A stretch of 64,000 nucleotides of DNA from NCBI RefSeq assembly GCF_017837635.1, contig NZ_JAGJRS010000021.1, forward strand, positions 248,001-312,000, read 5' to 3'. This DNA comes from Frateuria flava (lineage in GTDB: Bacteria; Pseudomonadota; Gammaproteobacteria; Xanthomonadales; Rhodanobacteraceae). Shown one piece after another: positions 35,301-43,388 of the stretch (the stretch's first letter is position 1; each line of letters begins with the position of its first letter). Made by a program: the position numbers and the translations under genes. The notes beneath the pieces are model-generated. The model was given only the letters and a program-made list of their open reading frames with translations. It searched no databases and was not told where the DNA came from.

Positions 35301-35753
35301 ATGCCAGAGGCCGAACATGTCACCACCGGGGACGGCGCCGCTGACGCGGCGCCGTCCCCGGGCGTGCTCGCGGAACTGACCGGCCTGGGCCGCGCGATCA
35401 AGGAACTGTTCGGCGCCCAGCTGGAACTGCTCTCGGCCGAAGTCGGCCTCGCGCGCAGCGCGCTCTCGTGGATGTTGCTGGCCGGGCTGGCCGCCACCGT
35501 CGCCGGCGTCGGGCTGGGCCTTACCCTGCTGGCGCTGGTCGGCCTGCTGCTGGCCAAGTGGTTCGCGTCCTGGCTCTGGGCGCTGGTGGCGCTGGCCGTG
35601 CTGCAACTGGTGTTCATGCTCGCGGCGATCGTTTTCTTCCGCCGGTGCATGCACTGGATGAGTCTTCCCGCCACGCGCACCGAATGGGGTGCGATGATGC
35701 GCGACACGCGGGCCAGGGCCCGCCGCCGGGTGGAAGGGGAGGACGCGGCATGA
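35301..35753 (+). CDS. YqjE-like phage-holin-family membrane protein (DUF1469)
   Basis: A 150-residue protein with an N-terminal cytoplasmic helix (VLAELTGLGRAIKELFGAQLELLSAEVGLAR) and two long membrane segments (SWMLLAGLAATVAGVGLGLT and WLWALVALAVLQLVFMLAAIVFF). This is the DUF1469/YqjE family, often called holin-superfamily III, but not phage-derived here. It lies 24 bases after the YqjD-like gene and overlaps the next start by 4 bases. The ATG at 35301 is chosen; a GTG three codons upstream (35292) is possible. Confidence 0.87.
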   Translation: MPEAEHVTTGDGAADAAPSPGVLAELTGLGRAIKELFGAQLELLSAEVGLARSALSWMLLAGLAATVAGVGLGLTLLALVGLLLAKWFASWLWALVALAVLQLVFMLAAIVFFRRCMHWMSLPATRTEWGAMMRDTRARARRRVEGEDAA

Positions 35754-36046
35754 GCATCTTCGGCGAACGCGCGCGGGTACGCGCCGCGCAACGACGGGTG
35801 CGCGAGGCGCGCCACGCGGTCACGCTTCCTGCCTCGGCGCTGCTGGCGCGGGGCGAACGCCATCCGTTCGTCATCCTGGGCACCGCGGCGGCGGGAGGCT
35901 TCCTGCTCGGGCACTCCCACGCCAAGCCGTTGCACCTGCCTGGCATGAACCACCTGTTCGGTGCGCTGCTGAGCGAGGCGACGACCATCGGCGCCAGCTT
36001 CCTCGCCGCGCACACCGCCGCGCAGAGCGCCACCGAGGACGCATGA
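35750..36046 (+). CDS. YqjK-position hypothetical membrane protein
   Basis: A 98-residue protein with a basic N-terminus (ERARVRAAQRRVREARH) and one or two hydrophobic segments (HPFVILGTAAAGGFLLGHSHA and MNHLFGALLSEATTIGASFLAA). No firm family match was recognised, but its place after a YqjE-like gene, its length and its basic start resemble E. coli yqjK. Both ends overlap neighbours (ATGA with the YqjE-like gene and the AI-2E permease), so it is translated as part of the same operon. Confidence 0.75.
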   Translation: MSIFGERARVRAAQRRVREARHAVTLPASALLARGERHPFVILGTAAAGGFLLGHSHAKPLHLPGMNHLFGALLSEATTIGASFLAAHTAAQSATEDA

Positions 36047-37182
36047 ACGCCCCCGATCCGGTGGTCGCGCCGGCTGCGGTCGACGCGGCGGCGACCGTGC
36101 CGCCGCCGGTCGCCGGCTCCCCGCAGCTGCGCTTCGCGCGCAGCCTGCGCCGGCACCTGCTGGCGGTGCGGGTGGTGCTCAATGCGCTGCTGGTGCTGGC
36201 GCTGCTGTACACCGTCACGGTCGCCCGCGTGCTGCTGATCCCGCTGGTGCTGGCCGCCTTCATCGGACTGGCGCTCAACCCGATCGTGGCCGCCGGCGCC
36301 CGCCATCGCCTGCCACGCTGGCTGACCGCCAGCGTGCTGGTGATCGCGCTGCTGACCGGGCTGGGTGCCGGTGTCGGCGCGCTGGCGCAGCCGGCACTGG
36401 GCTGGTTCCACGGCGCCCCGGCGGCGATCCGCAGCTTCGTGCCCAAACTGCGCAGCGTCACCAAGCCGCTGGAAGCGGCCAACCGGGCGACCCAGACGCT
36501 GGTCGGCGGCCCGCTGCGCACCGCCCCGGCACCCTCCTCGACCATGGCGATATCGGCCTGGGATGTGGTCTCCACCGCACCCAAGGTGCTGGCGGCGGTG
36601 CTTACCGTGGTGCTGCTGGTGTTCTTCTTCCTGGTCTACGGCGACTCACTGCTGCGAAGGCTGGTGGAGATATCGCCCGGCTTCGCCTACAAACGGCACG
36701 CGGTCGAAATCGTGCGCAGTATCCAGATCGAGGTCTCGCGCTACCTGCTCACCGCGCTGGCGATCAACGCCACCCTCGGTGCGCTGACCACGCTGATGCT
36801 GTGGCTGTACGACATGCCCGACCCTTTGCTGTGGGGCGTGGTGGCGATGACCGCCAACTTCATCCCCTACGTCGGCGCGATCACCACCACCATCGTGCTG
36901 GGTCTGGTCGGCATGATCCACGCCCACGACATCGGGCCGGCCCTGCTGCCGGCACTCACCTTCGCCGGCATCACCGCGATCGAAGGCAACCTGATCACGC
37001 CGATGATCCAGGGCCACCGCATGCGGCTGTCGCCGATCGCGATCCTGATCTGGCTGCTGGTGTGGGGCTGGTTGTGGGGTATACCCGGCGCGCTGCTGGC
37101 GGTGCCGATGCTCACCAGCGCCAAGCTGATCACCGAGCGCGTACGTGGCTGGGGCTGGTTCGCGGTCATGGTGCAGCGCTAG
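36043..37182 (+). CDS. AI-2E (PerM/YhhT) family transporter
   Basis: A 379-residue permease with about eight helices. Two start the protein (VVLNALLVLALLYTVTVARVLLIPLVLAAFIG) and, after a helical loop, the C-terminal block contains LLWGVVAMTANFIPYVGAITTTIV and GNLITPMIQGHRMRLSPIAILIWLLVWGWLWGIPGALLAVP, the family's most conserved region. Members include exporters of autoinducer-2 and Na+/H+ antiporters; the substrate here is unknown. It is the last gene of the YqjD-like operon (4-base overlap with the preceding gene). Confidence 0.92.
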   Translation: MNAPDPVVAPAAVDAAATVPPPVAGSPQLRFARSLRRHLLAVRVVLNALLVLALLYTVTVARVLLIPLVLAAFIGLALNPIVAAGARHRLPRWLTASVLVIALLTGLGAGVGALAQPALGWFHGAPAAIRSFVPKLRSVTKPLEAANRATQTLVGGPLRTAPAPSSTMAISAWDVVSTAPKVLAAVLTVVLLVFFFLVYGDSLLRRLVEISPGFAYKRHAVEIVRSIQIEVSRYLLTALAINATLGALTTLMLWLYDMPDPLLWGVVAMTANFIPYVGAITTTIVLGLVGMIHAHDIGPALLPALTFAGITAIEGNLITPMIQGHRMRLSPIAILIWLLVWGWLWGIPGALLAVPMLTSAKLITERVRGWGWFAVMVQR

Positions 37183-37195
37183 CGCCGAACGGCCC

Positions 37196-37262
37196 TCTGC
37201 GGGACCCGCTTGCGGGCGATGCTCTTCTGCAAGGAACCAGGTGCATCGCAAGCGGGCTGCCA
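37196..37262. repeat. GACCCGCTTGCGGGCGATGC repeat pair (family E)
   Basis: CCCGCTTGCGGGCGATGC and the partner GCATCGCAAGCGGG face each other between two convergent genes. The same core recurs after glnA at 52521-52592. Confidence 0.7.
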
Positions 37263-37275
37263 CGGTGAAGGAGCG

Positions 37276-38247
37276 TCAGCGGGCGATGCCGTGCGCCTTC
37301 AGCACCGCGCCGATGTCGAAACGCCACACGTTGCGCGAGCCGTTGAGCGGACTTTCCAGCCGTTGCTGCAGCGAATGCGCGTCGTCGCGGGCCTTGGGAA
37401 AGTGCACTTCCTCCCCGCGGTTGCTCGACACGTACAGCTCGCCGAAGCGGCGGCCCAGCGACGGCGCATTTTCCAGGCTGTCGCTGTTGACCTCGCCGGC
37501 CAGGTGCTCGGGCTTGCCCCAGCGCCCATCCGGCTGGCGGAAGGCGATGTAGATGTCGGCGCGACCCAGTGCGTCGCCCTCGTCGCCGGCGAACAGGATG
37601 AAGCGTTGGTCCGGATCGATGGCCGGGTCCATGCGGTTGTGCGCGGGGTCGCCCAGCTCGACGCGCTCGGGCGGGGCCAGGCCATGCGCGGTCTGGCGCG
37701 CGACGTAGATCTGGTACGCGCGGCCGGAATCGGGGCGATGCGCGGAAAAATACACGTCGCCATTGGCCGCGACGGAGGGGTTGTAGATCATCGCACCGTC
37801 GTTGAGCGCGCCGTCGACGTGCACCGGTTCACCCCAGCGACCATCGGCCTGGCGCTCGACGTACCACAGATTCTTCCCAGGGAACGGGTGCCCGGCCATC
37901 TGCGCCATCACTGGCGCAGCGCCCGGCCGCGGCGGGCGGTTGGACACGAAGTACAGGCGTTTGCCATCGGGCGAGACGCTCGGTTCGGAGTCGTGCCACT
38001 GGCCGGAGAAGCTGGTCACCTCGGGCGTCGACCAGTGCCCGTGCTGGCGATGCGAGACCAGAATGGTGTCGTCCTTCTCGCCGAAGTCCGAGCGCATGAA
38101 GTAGACCGTGCCGCCGTCGGGCGAGAACGTCGCCGAGGTCTCCTGCAGGCCGGTGGAAATCACGCCGGGAGCGAGCAGTTCGGCGGCGGTGGCGGTGGTG
38201 CAGGCCAGGGCGAGCGCCATGGCGCAGGCGAAGCGATGCGGGTTCAT
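37276..38247 (-). CDS. Secreted PD40 (TolB-like) beta-propeller protein
   Basis: A 323-residue exported protein with a signal peptide (MNPHRFACAMALALACTTATA) and repeated WD40-like PD40 motifs: SATFSPDGGTVYFMR, SEPSVSPDGKRLYFVSNRP, YNPSVAANGDVYFSAHRP and MDPAIDPDQRFILFAGDE. These build a periplasmic beta-propeller like TolB's, usually used for protein contact. Specific role unknown. The ATG at 38247 is selected for its signal peptide; the longer frame upstream is not signal-like. Gene is convergent with the AI-2E operon. Confidence 0.82.
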   Translation of the reverse strand: MNPHRFACAMALALACTTATAAELLAPGVISTGLQETSATFSPDGGTVYFMRSDFGEKDDTILVSHRQHGHWSTPEVTSFSGQWHDSEPSVSPDGKRLYFVSNRPPRPGAAPVMAQMAGHPFPGKNLWYVERQADGRWGEPVHVDGALNDGAMIYNPSVAANGDVYFSAHRPDSGRAYQIYVARQTAHGLAPPERVELGDPAHNRMDPAIDPDQRFILFAGDEGDALGRADIYIAFRQPDGRWGKPEHLAGEVNSDSLENAPSLGRRFGELYVSSNRGEEVHFPKARDDAHSLQQRLESPLNGSRNVWRFDIGAVLKAHGIAR

Positions 38248-38465
38248 CGAGCCTTCCTTGTGGGGGAAGGCGCCGCAGGGGTGCCACGGAAGCTCGCGCA
38301 TCGCGTGGTGCGGCGCCAGGAAGCGGCAGTGTGCCGAGCGCGCCGGGGCGCGCAACAGTGCCTGAAGACCTGTTTCGGACGGCGCGCGCGGTGAAGTTGC
38401 GGGCGGTCTCGAAGGGCGCATCGGTCGGCACGCCCTCTGATGGCGTGCGCCGTCATGGGGCTGCG

Positions 38466-39959
38466 TCAGGGCGTGGCGGCCAGCGCCGTGCAACGCGCGT
38501 CGGCGCACGCCTGCCAGCCGCCGCCGAGCGCCTTGTACAACGCAATGGCCTGGAGGTTGATGCCGGCCTCCGCCTCGGCGAGCTGGTCCTCGGCGGCAAG
38601 CTGGGTGCGCTGGGCGTCGAGCAGTTCGAGGTAGTCGATGGCGCCGGCGTCGTAGCGGATCTTTGCCAGCTTCGCGGCACGCGCGCTCTGGTCGGCCTGC
38701 TCGAACAGGTGTTGCACGCGCACGCGCTGCTGGTTGTAGCCGACCAGTGCGTTGTCCACGTCTTCCAGTGCGCGCAACACGGTGCGCTGGTAGGTGGCCA
38801 GCGCCGCGTCCGCACGCGCCTCGCTGGCCTTCACGCCGGAACGCACGCGCTGCACGTTGAGGCCGGACCAGCTGAGGCTGGGCGCGATCGACCAGGCGCG
38901 CGTCGATGGGCTGCCGAAGTCGTTGCTGCGGCCCGCCAGGAAGCCGAGGAACCCGCCCAGCCGGATGTGCGGAAACCAGTCCGCCTTGGCCACGCCGATG
39001 CGGGCGTTGGCGGCGGCCAACTCGCGTTCGGCCATGCGGATGTCCGGGCGGCGCCTGAGCACGTCGTCCGCGTTGCCAATCGGCAGGGTGGTGTCGATCG
39101 GCGTGAAGTGCGCGCTCGAGAGGTCGATGTCCAGGCCGCCGGGACGCTCGCCCAGCAGCACGGCCAGCCGGAAGCGGTCCGCCTGCGCCCGCGAGGTGAG
39201 CACCGGCAGCGTCGCCTCGACGCCGGCCAGGCGTGCGCGGGCGCTGGCCACGTCCTGCTCGGAACCGGTGCCGAGCGCGGCGCGGCTTTCGATCAGCTCC
39301 AGCGCCTCGCGCTGGTTGGCGATGTCGCGCTGCGCCACTTCCACGCGCAGCTGGGTACCACGCAGGTCGAAGTAGTTGCGCGCGACTTCGGCGAACAGCG
39401 TGACCTGGGCGTCCTGCAGTGAGGCGGCCGCGGCCTCGCTGTCAGCACGCGCGGCTTCGACCTGGCGACGCACGCCGCCGAACAGGTCCAGCTCCCAGCT
39501 GGCGTCAAAGCCGGCCTGGTAGGTGGTCGTGGTGGTGCGCTGCTCGCTGACACCGGGCGTCTGGCCGCGGCGGCGCGTGTAGCTGGCGGCGGTTTCGATG
39601 TCCGGCCATTGCTCGGAGCGCGCGGTGCCGAGCAGGGCGCGGGCTTCCCTCAGATGGGCGATGGCGATCTTCAGGTCCGGGGCGTTCTTTGCGGCGCGGC
39701 TGATCAGGGTGTCGAGGGTCGGGTCGTTGAACTGCTTCCACCAGTCGACCTGGAAGTCGGCGTTCGACTGGCGCGTGGTGTCCACGCCCTGCAGTGTCAC
39801 CGGCTTTTCGGACGGCTGGCGGTAGTCCGGGCCGACGTTGATGCAACCGGCCAGCAAAGCGGCCATCGCCACAGCCAGGATGCGGAGCGCGCTCCTGGCT
39901 CCCTCTCCCCTCCGGGGAGAGGGTTGGGGTGAGGGCGCGGGGCTCGCGGGGAAGCTCAT
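38466..39959 (-). CDS. RND efflux outer-membrane factor (NodT/OprM family), lipoprotein
   Basis: The outer-membrane channel of the tripartite pump encoded upstream. The mature part begins at the lipobox Cys of MAALLAGC and has the two OEP repeats (WWKQFNDPTLDTLISRA..., LFAEVARNYFDLRGTQLRV, YQRTVLRALEDVDNALVGYN). The start is problematic. The nearest ATG (39866) would leave a signal peptide of only 7 residues. The next usable ATG, 39959, gives a 497-residue product whose N-terminal 30 residues, including the needed positive charges, are encoded by a family B repeat. So the repeat has either replaced or extended the original leader. GTG 39872 is a shorter alternative. It is 115 bases downstream of the pump gene. 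Confidence 0.85.
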   Translation of the reverse strand: MSFPASPAPSPQPSPRRGEGARSALRILAVAMAALLAGCINVGPDYRQPSEKPVTLQGVDTTRQSNADFQVDWWKQFNDPTLDTLISRAAKNAPDLKIAIAHLREARALLGTARSEQWPDIETAASYTRRRGQTPGVSEQRTTTTTYQAGFDASWELDLFGGVRRQVEAARADSEAAAASLQDAQVTLFAEVARNYFDLRGTQLRVEVAQRDIANQREALELIESRAALGTGSEQDVASARARLAGVEATLPVLTSRAQADRFRLAVLLGERPGGLDIDLSSAHFTPIDTTLPIGNADDVLRRRPDIRMAERELAAANARIGVAKADWFPHIRLGGFLGFLAGRSNDFGSPSTRAWSIAPSLSWSGLNVQRVRSGVKASEARADAALATYQRTVLRALEDVDNALVGYNQQRVRVQHLFEQADQSARAAKLAKIRYDAGAIDYLELLDAQRTQLAAEDQLAEAEAGINLQAIALYKALGGGWQACADARCTALAATP

Positions 39960-40064
39960 AAGAGCAGGCTCTGATGTAAGGCCGCCGCTAGAGCGGCCCC
40001 TCACCCCAGCCCTCTCCCCCATCCTCGATAAGAGCCGGGGGAGAGGGAGCAGACTTTTCGTAAC
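39898..40064. repeat. Inverted pair of family B repeats between pump and outer-membrane factor genes
   Basis: Copies CCCTCTCCCCTCCGGGGAGAGGG with tail GGGGCTCGCGGGGAAGC (about 39898-39953) and CCCTCACCCCAGCCCTCTCCC...GGGGGAGAGGGAG with tail GACTTTTCGTAACTTG (about 40010-40064) face each other around CCGCTAGAGCGG. The left copy overlaps the 5' end of the outer-membrane factor gene. Confidence 0.85.
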
Positions 40065-40074
40065 TTGTGACATC

Positions 40075-43000
40075 TCAATGCTCCTCGATAGCAACCGGCA
40101 ACGCCGCATGGCGCGCGGCACGCCTTGCCGCCGCACGCTCGCTCCAGCCGCGCACGATCACGTAGAACAGGGGGGTGAACAGCAGGCCGAAGAAGGTCAC
40201 GCCCAACATGCCGGAGAACACCGCCACGCCCATCGCGTGGCGCATCTCCGCGCCGGCCCCGTGCGAGGTCACCAGCGGCACCACGCCCATGATGAAAGCG
40301 AAGCTGGTCATCAGGATCGGGCGCAGTCGCAGTCGTGCCGCTTCCAGCACCGCCTGCCGGCGGTCCAGCCCGTCGTGGATCTGCGCCTCGCGGGCGAACT
40401 CCACGATCAGGATGGCGTTCTTGCAGGCCAGGCCCACCAGCACGATCAGACCGATCTGGGTGAAGATGTTGTTGTCGCCGCCGGACAGCCACACGCCGGC
40501 GATCGCGGACAGCAGCACCATCGGCACGATCAGGATCACCGCCAGCGGCAGGGTCAGGCTCTCGTACAGCGAGGCCAGCACCAGGAACACCAGCAGCACG
40601 CACAGCGGGAACACCAGCACCGCGGTGTTGCCGGCCAGGATCTGCTGGTAGGTCAGCTCGGTCCACTCGAAGCTCATGCCGTTGGGCAGGTTGTCGCGGG
40701 CCAGCTTCTCCATCGCCGCCTGCGCCTGGCCCGAGCTGTAGCCCGGCGCCGGGCCGCCGTTGATCTCGGCGGTGGGATAGCCGTTGTAGTGCTGCACGCG
40801 GTCGGGACCGACGCCCTGGTGCACCTGCACGAACGAGCCCAGCGGGACCGCCTCGCCCGCGGCATTGCGCGTCTTCAACCGAAGGATGTCCTCTGGCTCG
40901 CGGCGGAAGCCCGGCTCGGCCGAGACGTTGACCTGGTAGGTGCGCCCGAAGCGGTTGAAGTCGTTGACGTAGAGCGAACCCATGTAGGCCTGCATGGTCT
41001 GGTAGACGTCGGCCAGGTTCACGCCCTCGGCCTTGACCTTCTCGCGGTCCACCTCGGCGTCGATCTGCGGCACGCTCACCTGGTAGCTGGAGAACAGCCC
41101 CGCCAGTGCCGGCACCTGCTGGCTCTTGGCGATCAGGTTCTGGGTCTGCCTGAACAGTTCCTCGAAGCCCTGTTCGGCGCGGTCCTCGATCTGGATGCGG
41201 AAGCCGCCGATCGTGCCCAGGCCCATCACCGGCGGTGGCGGGAACACGGCGATGTACGCGTCCTGGATCGCAGCGTATTTCTGGTTGAGCGCACCGGCGA
41301 TGGCGCCGGCCGACAGCGCCGGATCGGTGCGTTCCTCGAACGGCTTGAGCGTGACGAACACGATGCCGCTGTTGGGCGAGTTGGTGAAGCCGTTGATCGA
41401 CAGGCCCGGGAACGCCACCGCGCTCTCCACGCCCGGTTGCTTGAGCGCGATGGCGCTCATGCGGCGGATCACGTCCTCGCTGCGATCCAGCGACGCTGCA
41501 TCGGGCAACTGCGCGAAGGAGACCAGGTACTGCTTGTCCTGCGAAGGCACGAAGCCGGCCGGCACGTGGACGAAGCCGAATACGCCCAGCGCCACCAGCG
41601 CGCCGTAGATCACCAGCGCCGGCGCGCCCTTGCCGAGCACACGCCGCACGCCGCCGACATAGCGGTCCGCGCCGCTGACGAACATCCGGTTGAACGGGCG
41701 GAACAGCCAGCCGAAGCCGCGCTCGAGCAGGAGGCTGAAGCGGTCCTTCGGCACGCCGCGCTCCTTGAGCAGCAGCGCGGAAAGCGCCGGGCTCAGGGTC
41801 AGCGAGTTGAACGCCGAGATGACGGTGGAGATGGCGATGGTCAGCGCGAACTGGCGATAGAACTCGCCCGTCAGGCCGCTGATGAAGGCCGCCGGGATGA
41901 ACACCGCGCACAGCACCAGGGCGGTGGCCACGATCGGCCCGGTCACCTCGGTCATCGCGCGGCGCGTGGCTTCCTTCGGCTTGAGCCCGTGCTCGATGTG
42001 GCGCTCGACGTTCTCCACCACCACGATGGCGTCATCCACCACGATGCCGATCGCCAAAACAAGACCGAACAGCGACAACGCGTTGAGCGAGAAACCGGCC
42101 AGGTACATCACCGCGAAGGTGCCCACCAGCGACACCGGCACGGCCACCAGCGGGATGATCGAGGCGCGCCAGGTCTGCAGGAACAGGATCACCACCAGCA
42201 CGACCAGCGCGATCGCCTCGAACAGCGTGTGCACCACCGCCTCGATCGAGCCGCGCACGAACACGGTCGGGTCATAGACGATCCTGTAGTCGACGCCCTG
42301 CGGGAAGTCCGCCTTCAGCTGCGCCATGGTGGCGCGCACTTCGTCGGAGATCTGGATCGCGTTGGAACCCGGGCGGGCGAAGATCGGCATCGCCACCGCC
42401 GGCTTGTTGTCCAGCAGGCTGCGCAGCGCATAGTTGTTCGAGCCCAGTTCGACCCGCGCCACGTCGCGCAGGTGCGTGACTGCGCCATCCTTCGTCGTGC
42501 GCAGCACGATGTTGGCGAAGTCGTCCTCGGTGACCAGGCGGCCGCGGGTGTTGATGTTGAGCTGGAACGCCGCGCCGTTGGGCGCCGGCGGCGCATTGAG
42601 CGAACCGGCCGCGACGTCCACGTTCTGCTCGCGGATCGCATTGACCACGTCGCCGGTGGTCAGCCCGCGCATCGCCAGCTTCTCCGGGTTCAGCCACACG
42701 CGCATCGAGTACTCGCCGGCACCGAACAGCTGCACGTCGCCCACGCCGTCCAGCCGCGCGAGCTGATCCTTGATGTGCAGCCGCGCGTAGTTGGACAGGT
42801 ACAGCATGTCGTAGCGCTGGTCGGGCGAGATCAGGTGCACGACCATGGTCAGGTCGGGCGAGCTTTTCTGCGTGGTCACGCCGAGCCGTTGCACTTCCTC
42901 GGGCAATCGCGGCAGGGCCTGCGCGACGCGGTTCTGCACCTGCACCTGGGCGTTGTCCAGGTTGGTGCCGAGCGCGAAGGTGACCGTCAGCGTCATCGCG

Positions 43001-43263
43001 CCATCGCTGGTGGCCTGCGAGGACGTATAGAGCATGCCCTCGACGCCGTTGATCTGTTCCTCCAGCGGCGTGGCGACGGTGGCGGCGATCACCTTGGGGT
43101 TGGCGCCGGGATAGGTGGCGCGCACGACCACCGTCGGCGGCACCACCTCCGGGTATTCGCCGATCGGCAGCTTGAACAGCGCGATCGCGCCGGCGATCAC
43201 GATCAGCACCGACAGCACGCCGGCCAGGATCGGGCGCTCCACGAAATATTGGGCGAGTTTCAT
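40075..43263 (-). CDS. RND multidrug efflux pump, MexF/OqxB type
   Basis: The inner-membrane proton-driven drug pump of 1062 residues, the same length as MexF, with which it shares long stretches (EYPEVVPPTVVVRA, DLTMVVHLISPDQRYDMLYLSNYA, GPDRVQHYNGY, ILAGNTAVLVFPLCVLLVFLVLA). The two repeated halves each have six helices and a large periplasmic domain. The proton-relay aspartates sit in helix 4 (GIVVDDAIVVVENVE). The MexF family exports quinolones, chloramphenicol and trimethoprim in Pseudomonas; substrates here are inferred only. ATG 43263 is the conserved start. The adaptor gene is upstream, separated by a repeat pair. The LysR regulator is divergent from the adaptor. Confidence 0.95.
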   Translation of the reverse strand: MKLAQYFVERPILAGVLSVLIVIAGAIALFKLPIGEYPEVVPPTVVVRATYPGANPKVIAATVATPLEEQINGVEGMLYTSSQATSDGAMTLTVTFALGTNLDNAQVQVQNRVAQALPRLPEEVQRLGVTTQKSSPDLTMVVHLISPDQRYDMLYLSNYARLHIKDQLARLDGVGDVQLFGAGEYSMRVWLNPEKLAMRGLTTGDVVNAIREQNVDVAAGSLNAPPAPNGAAFQLNINTRGRLVTEDDFANIVLRTTKDGAVTHLRDVARVELGSNNYALRSLLDNKPAVAMPIFARPGSNAIQISDEVRATMAQLKADFPQGVDYRIVYDPTVFVRGSIEAVVHTLFEAIALVVLVVILFLQTWRASIIPLVAVPVSLVGTFAVMYLAGFSLNALSLFGLVLAIGIVVDDAIVVVENVERHIEHGLKPKEATRRAMTEVTGPIVATALVLCAVFIPAAFISGLTGEFYRQFALTIAISTVISAFNSLTLSPALSALLLKERGVPKDRFSLLLERGFGWLFRPFNRMFVSGADRYVGGVRRVLGKGAPALVIYGALVALGVFGFVHVPAGFVPSQDKQYLVSFAQLPDAASLDRSEDVIRRMSAIALKQPGVESAVAFPGLSINGFTNSPNSGIVFVTLKPFEERTDPALSAGAIAGALNQKYAAIQDAYIAVFPPPPVMGLGTIGGFRIQIEDRAEQGFEELFRQTQNLIAKSQQVPALAGLFSSYQVSVPQIDAEVDREKVKAEGVNLADVYQTMQAYMGSLYVNDFNRFGRTYQVNVSAEPGFRREPEDILRLKTRNAAGEAVPLGSFVQVHQGVGPDRVQHYNGYPTAEINGGPAPGYSSGQAQAAMEKLARDNLPNGMSFEWTELTYQQILAGNTAVLVFPLCVLLVFLVLASLYESLTLPLAVILIVPMVLLSAIAGVWLSGGDNNIFTQIGLIVLVGLACKNAILIVEFAREAQIHDGLDRRQAVLEAARLRLRPILMTSFAFIMGVVPLVTSHGAGAEMRHAMGVAVFSGMLGVTFFGLLFTPLFYVIVRGWSERAAARRAARHAALPVAIEEH

Positions 43264-43283
43264 TGCTTGGGTTTCCCTGATGT

Positions 43284-43383
43284 GCTCCTCCCCCTGCCTG
43301 CAGGGGGAGGCTGGGAGGGGGTTCGCCCTTATGACGAAGAGCACCCCTCCCCAACCCTCCCCTGCAAGCAGGGGAGGGAGTCA
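43284..43383. repeat. CCTCCCCCTGC...GCAGGGGGAGG inverted pair (family G)
   Basis: CTCCCCCTGCCTGCAGGGGGAG (43288-43309) and CCCTCCCCTGCAAGCAGGGG lie head to head between the adaptor gene and the pump gene, inside the operon. A related hairpin stands in the toxin-antitoxin gap near 23144. It could influence mRNA stability between the two genes. Confidence 0.75.
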
Positions 43384-43388
43384 TGGCG

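Noticed and set aside
35301..35753. Phage holin as evidence of a prophage
   Set aside because: The holin-superfamily label is a family name; the gene sits in a YqjD-E-K-like chromosomal operon with no phage genes near.
33697..40064. CRISPR array
   Set aside because: The repeats are palindromic, irregularly spaced and lie singly or in inverted pairs, without regular repeat-spacer units.
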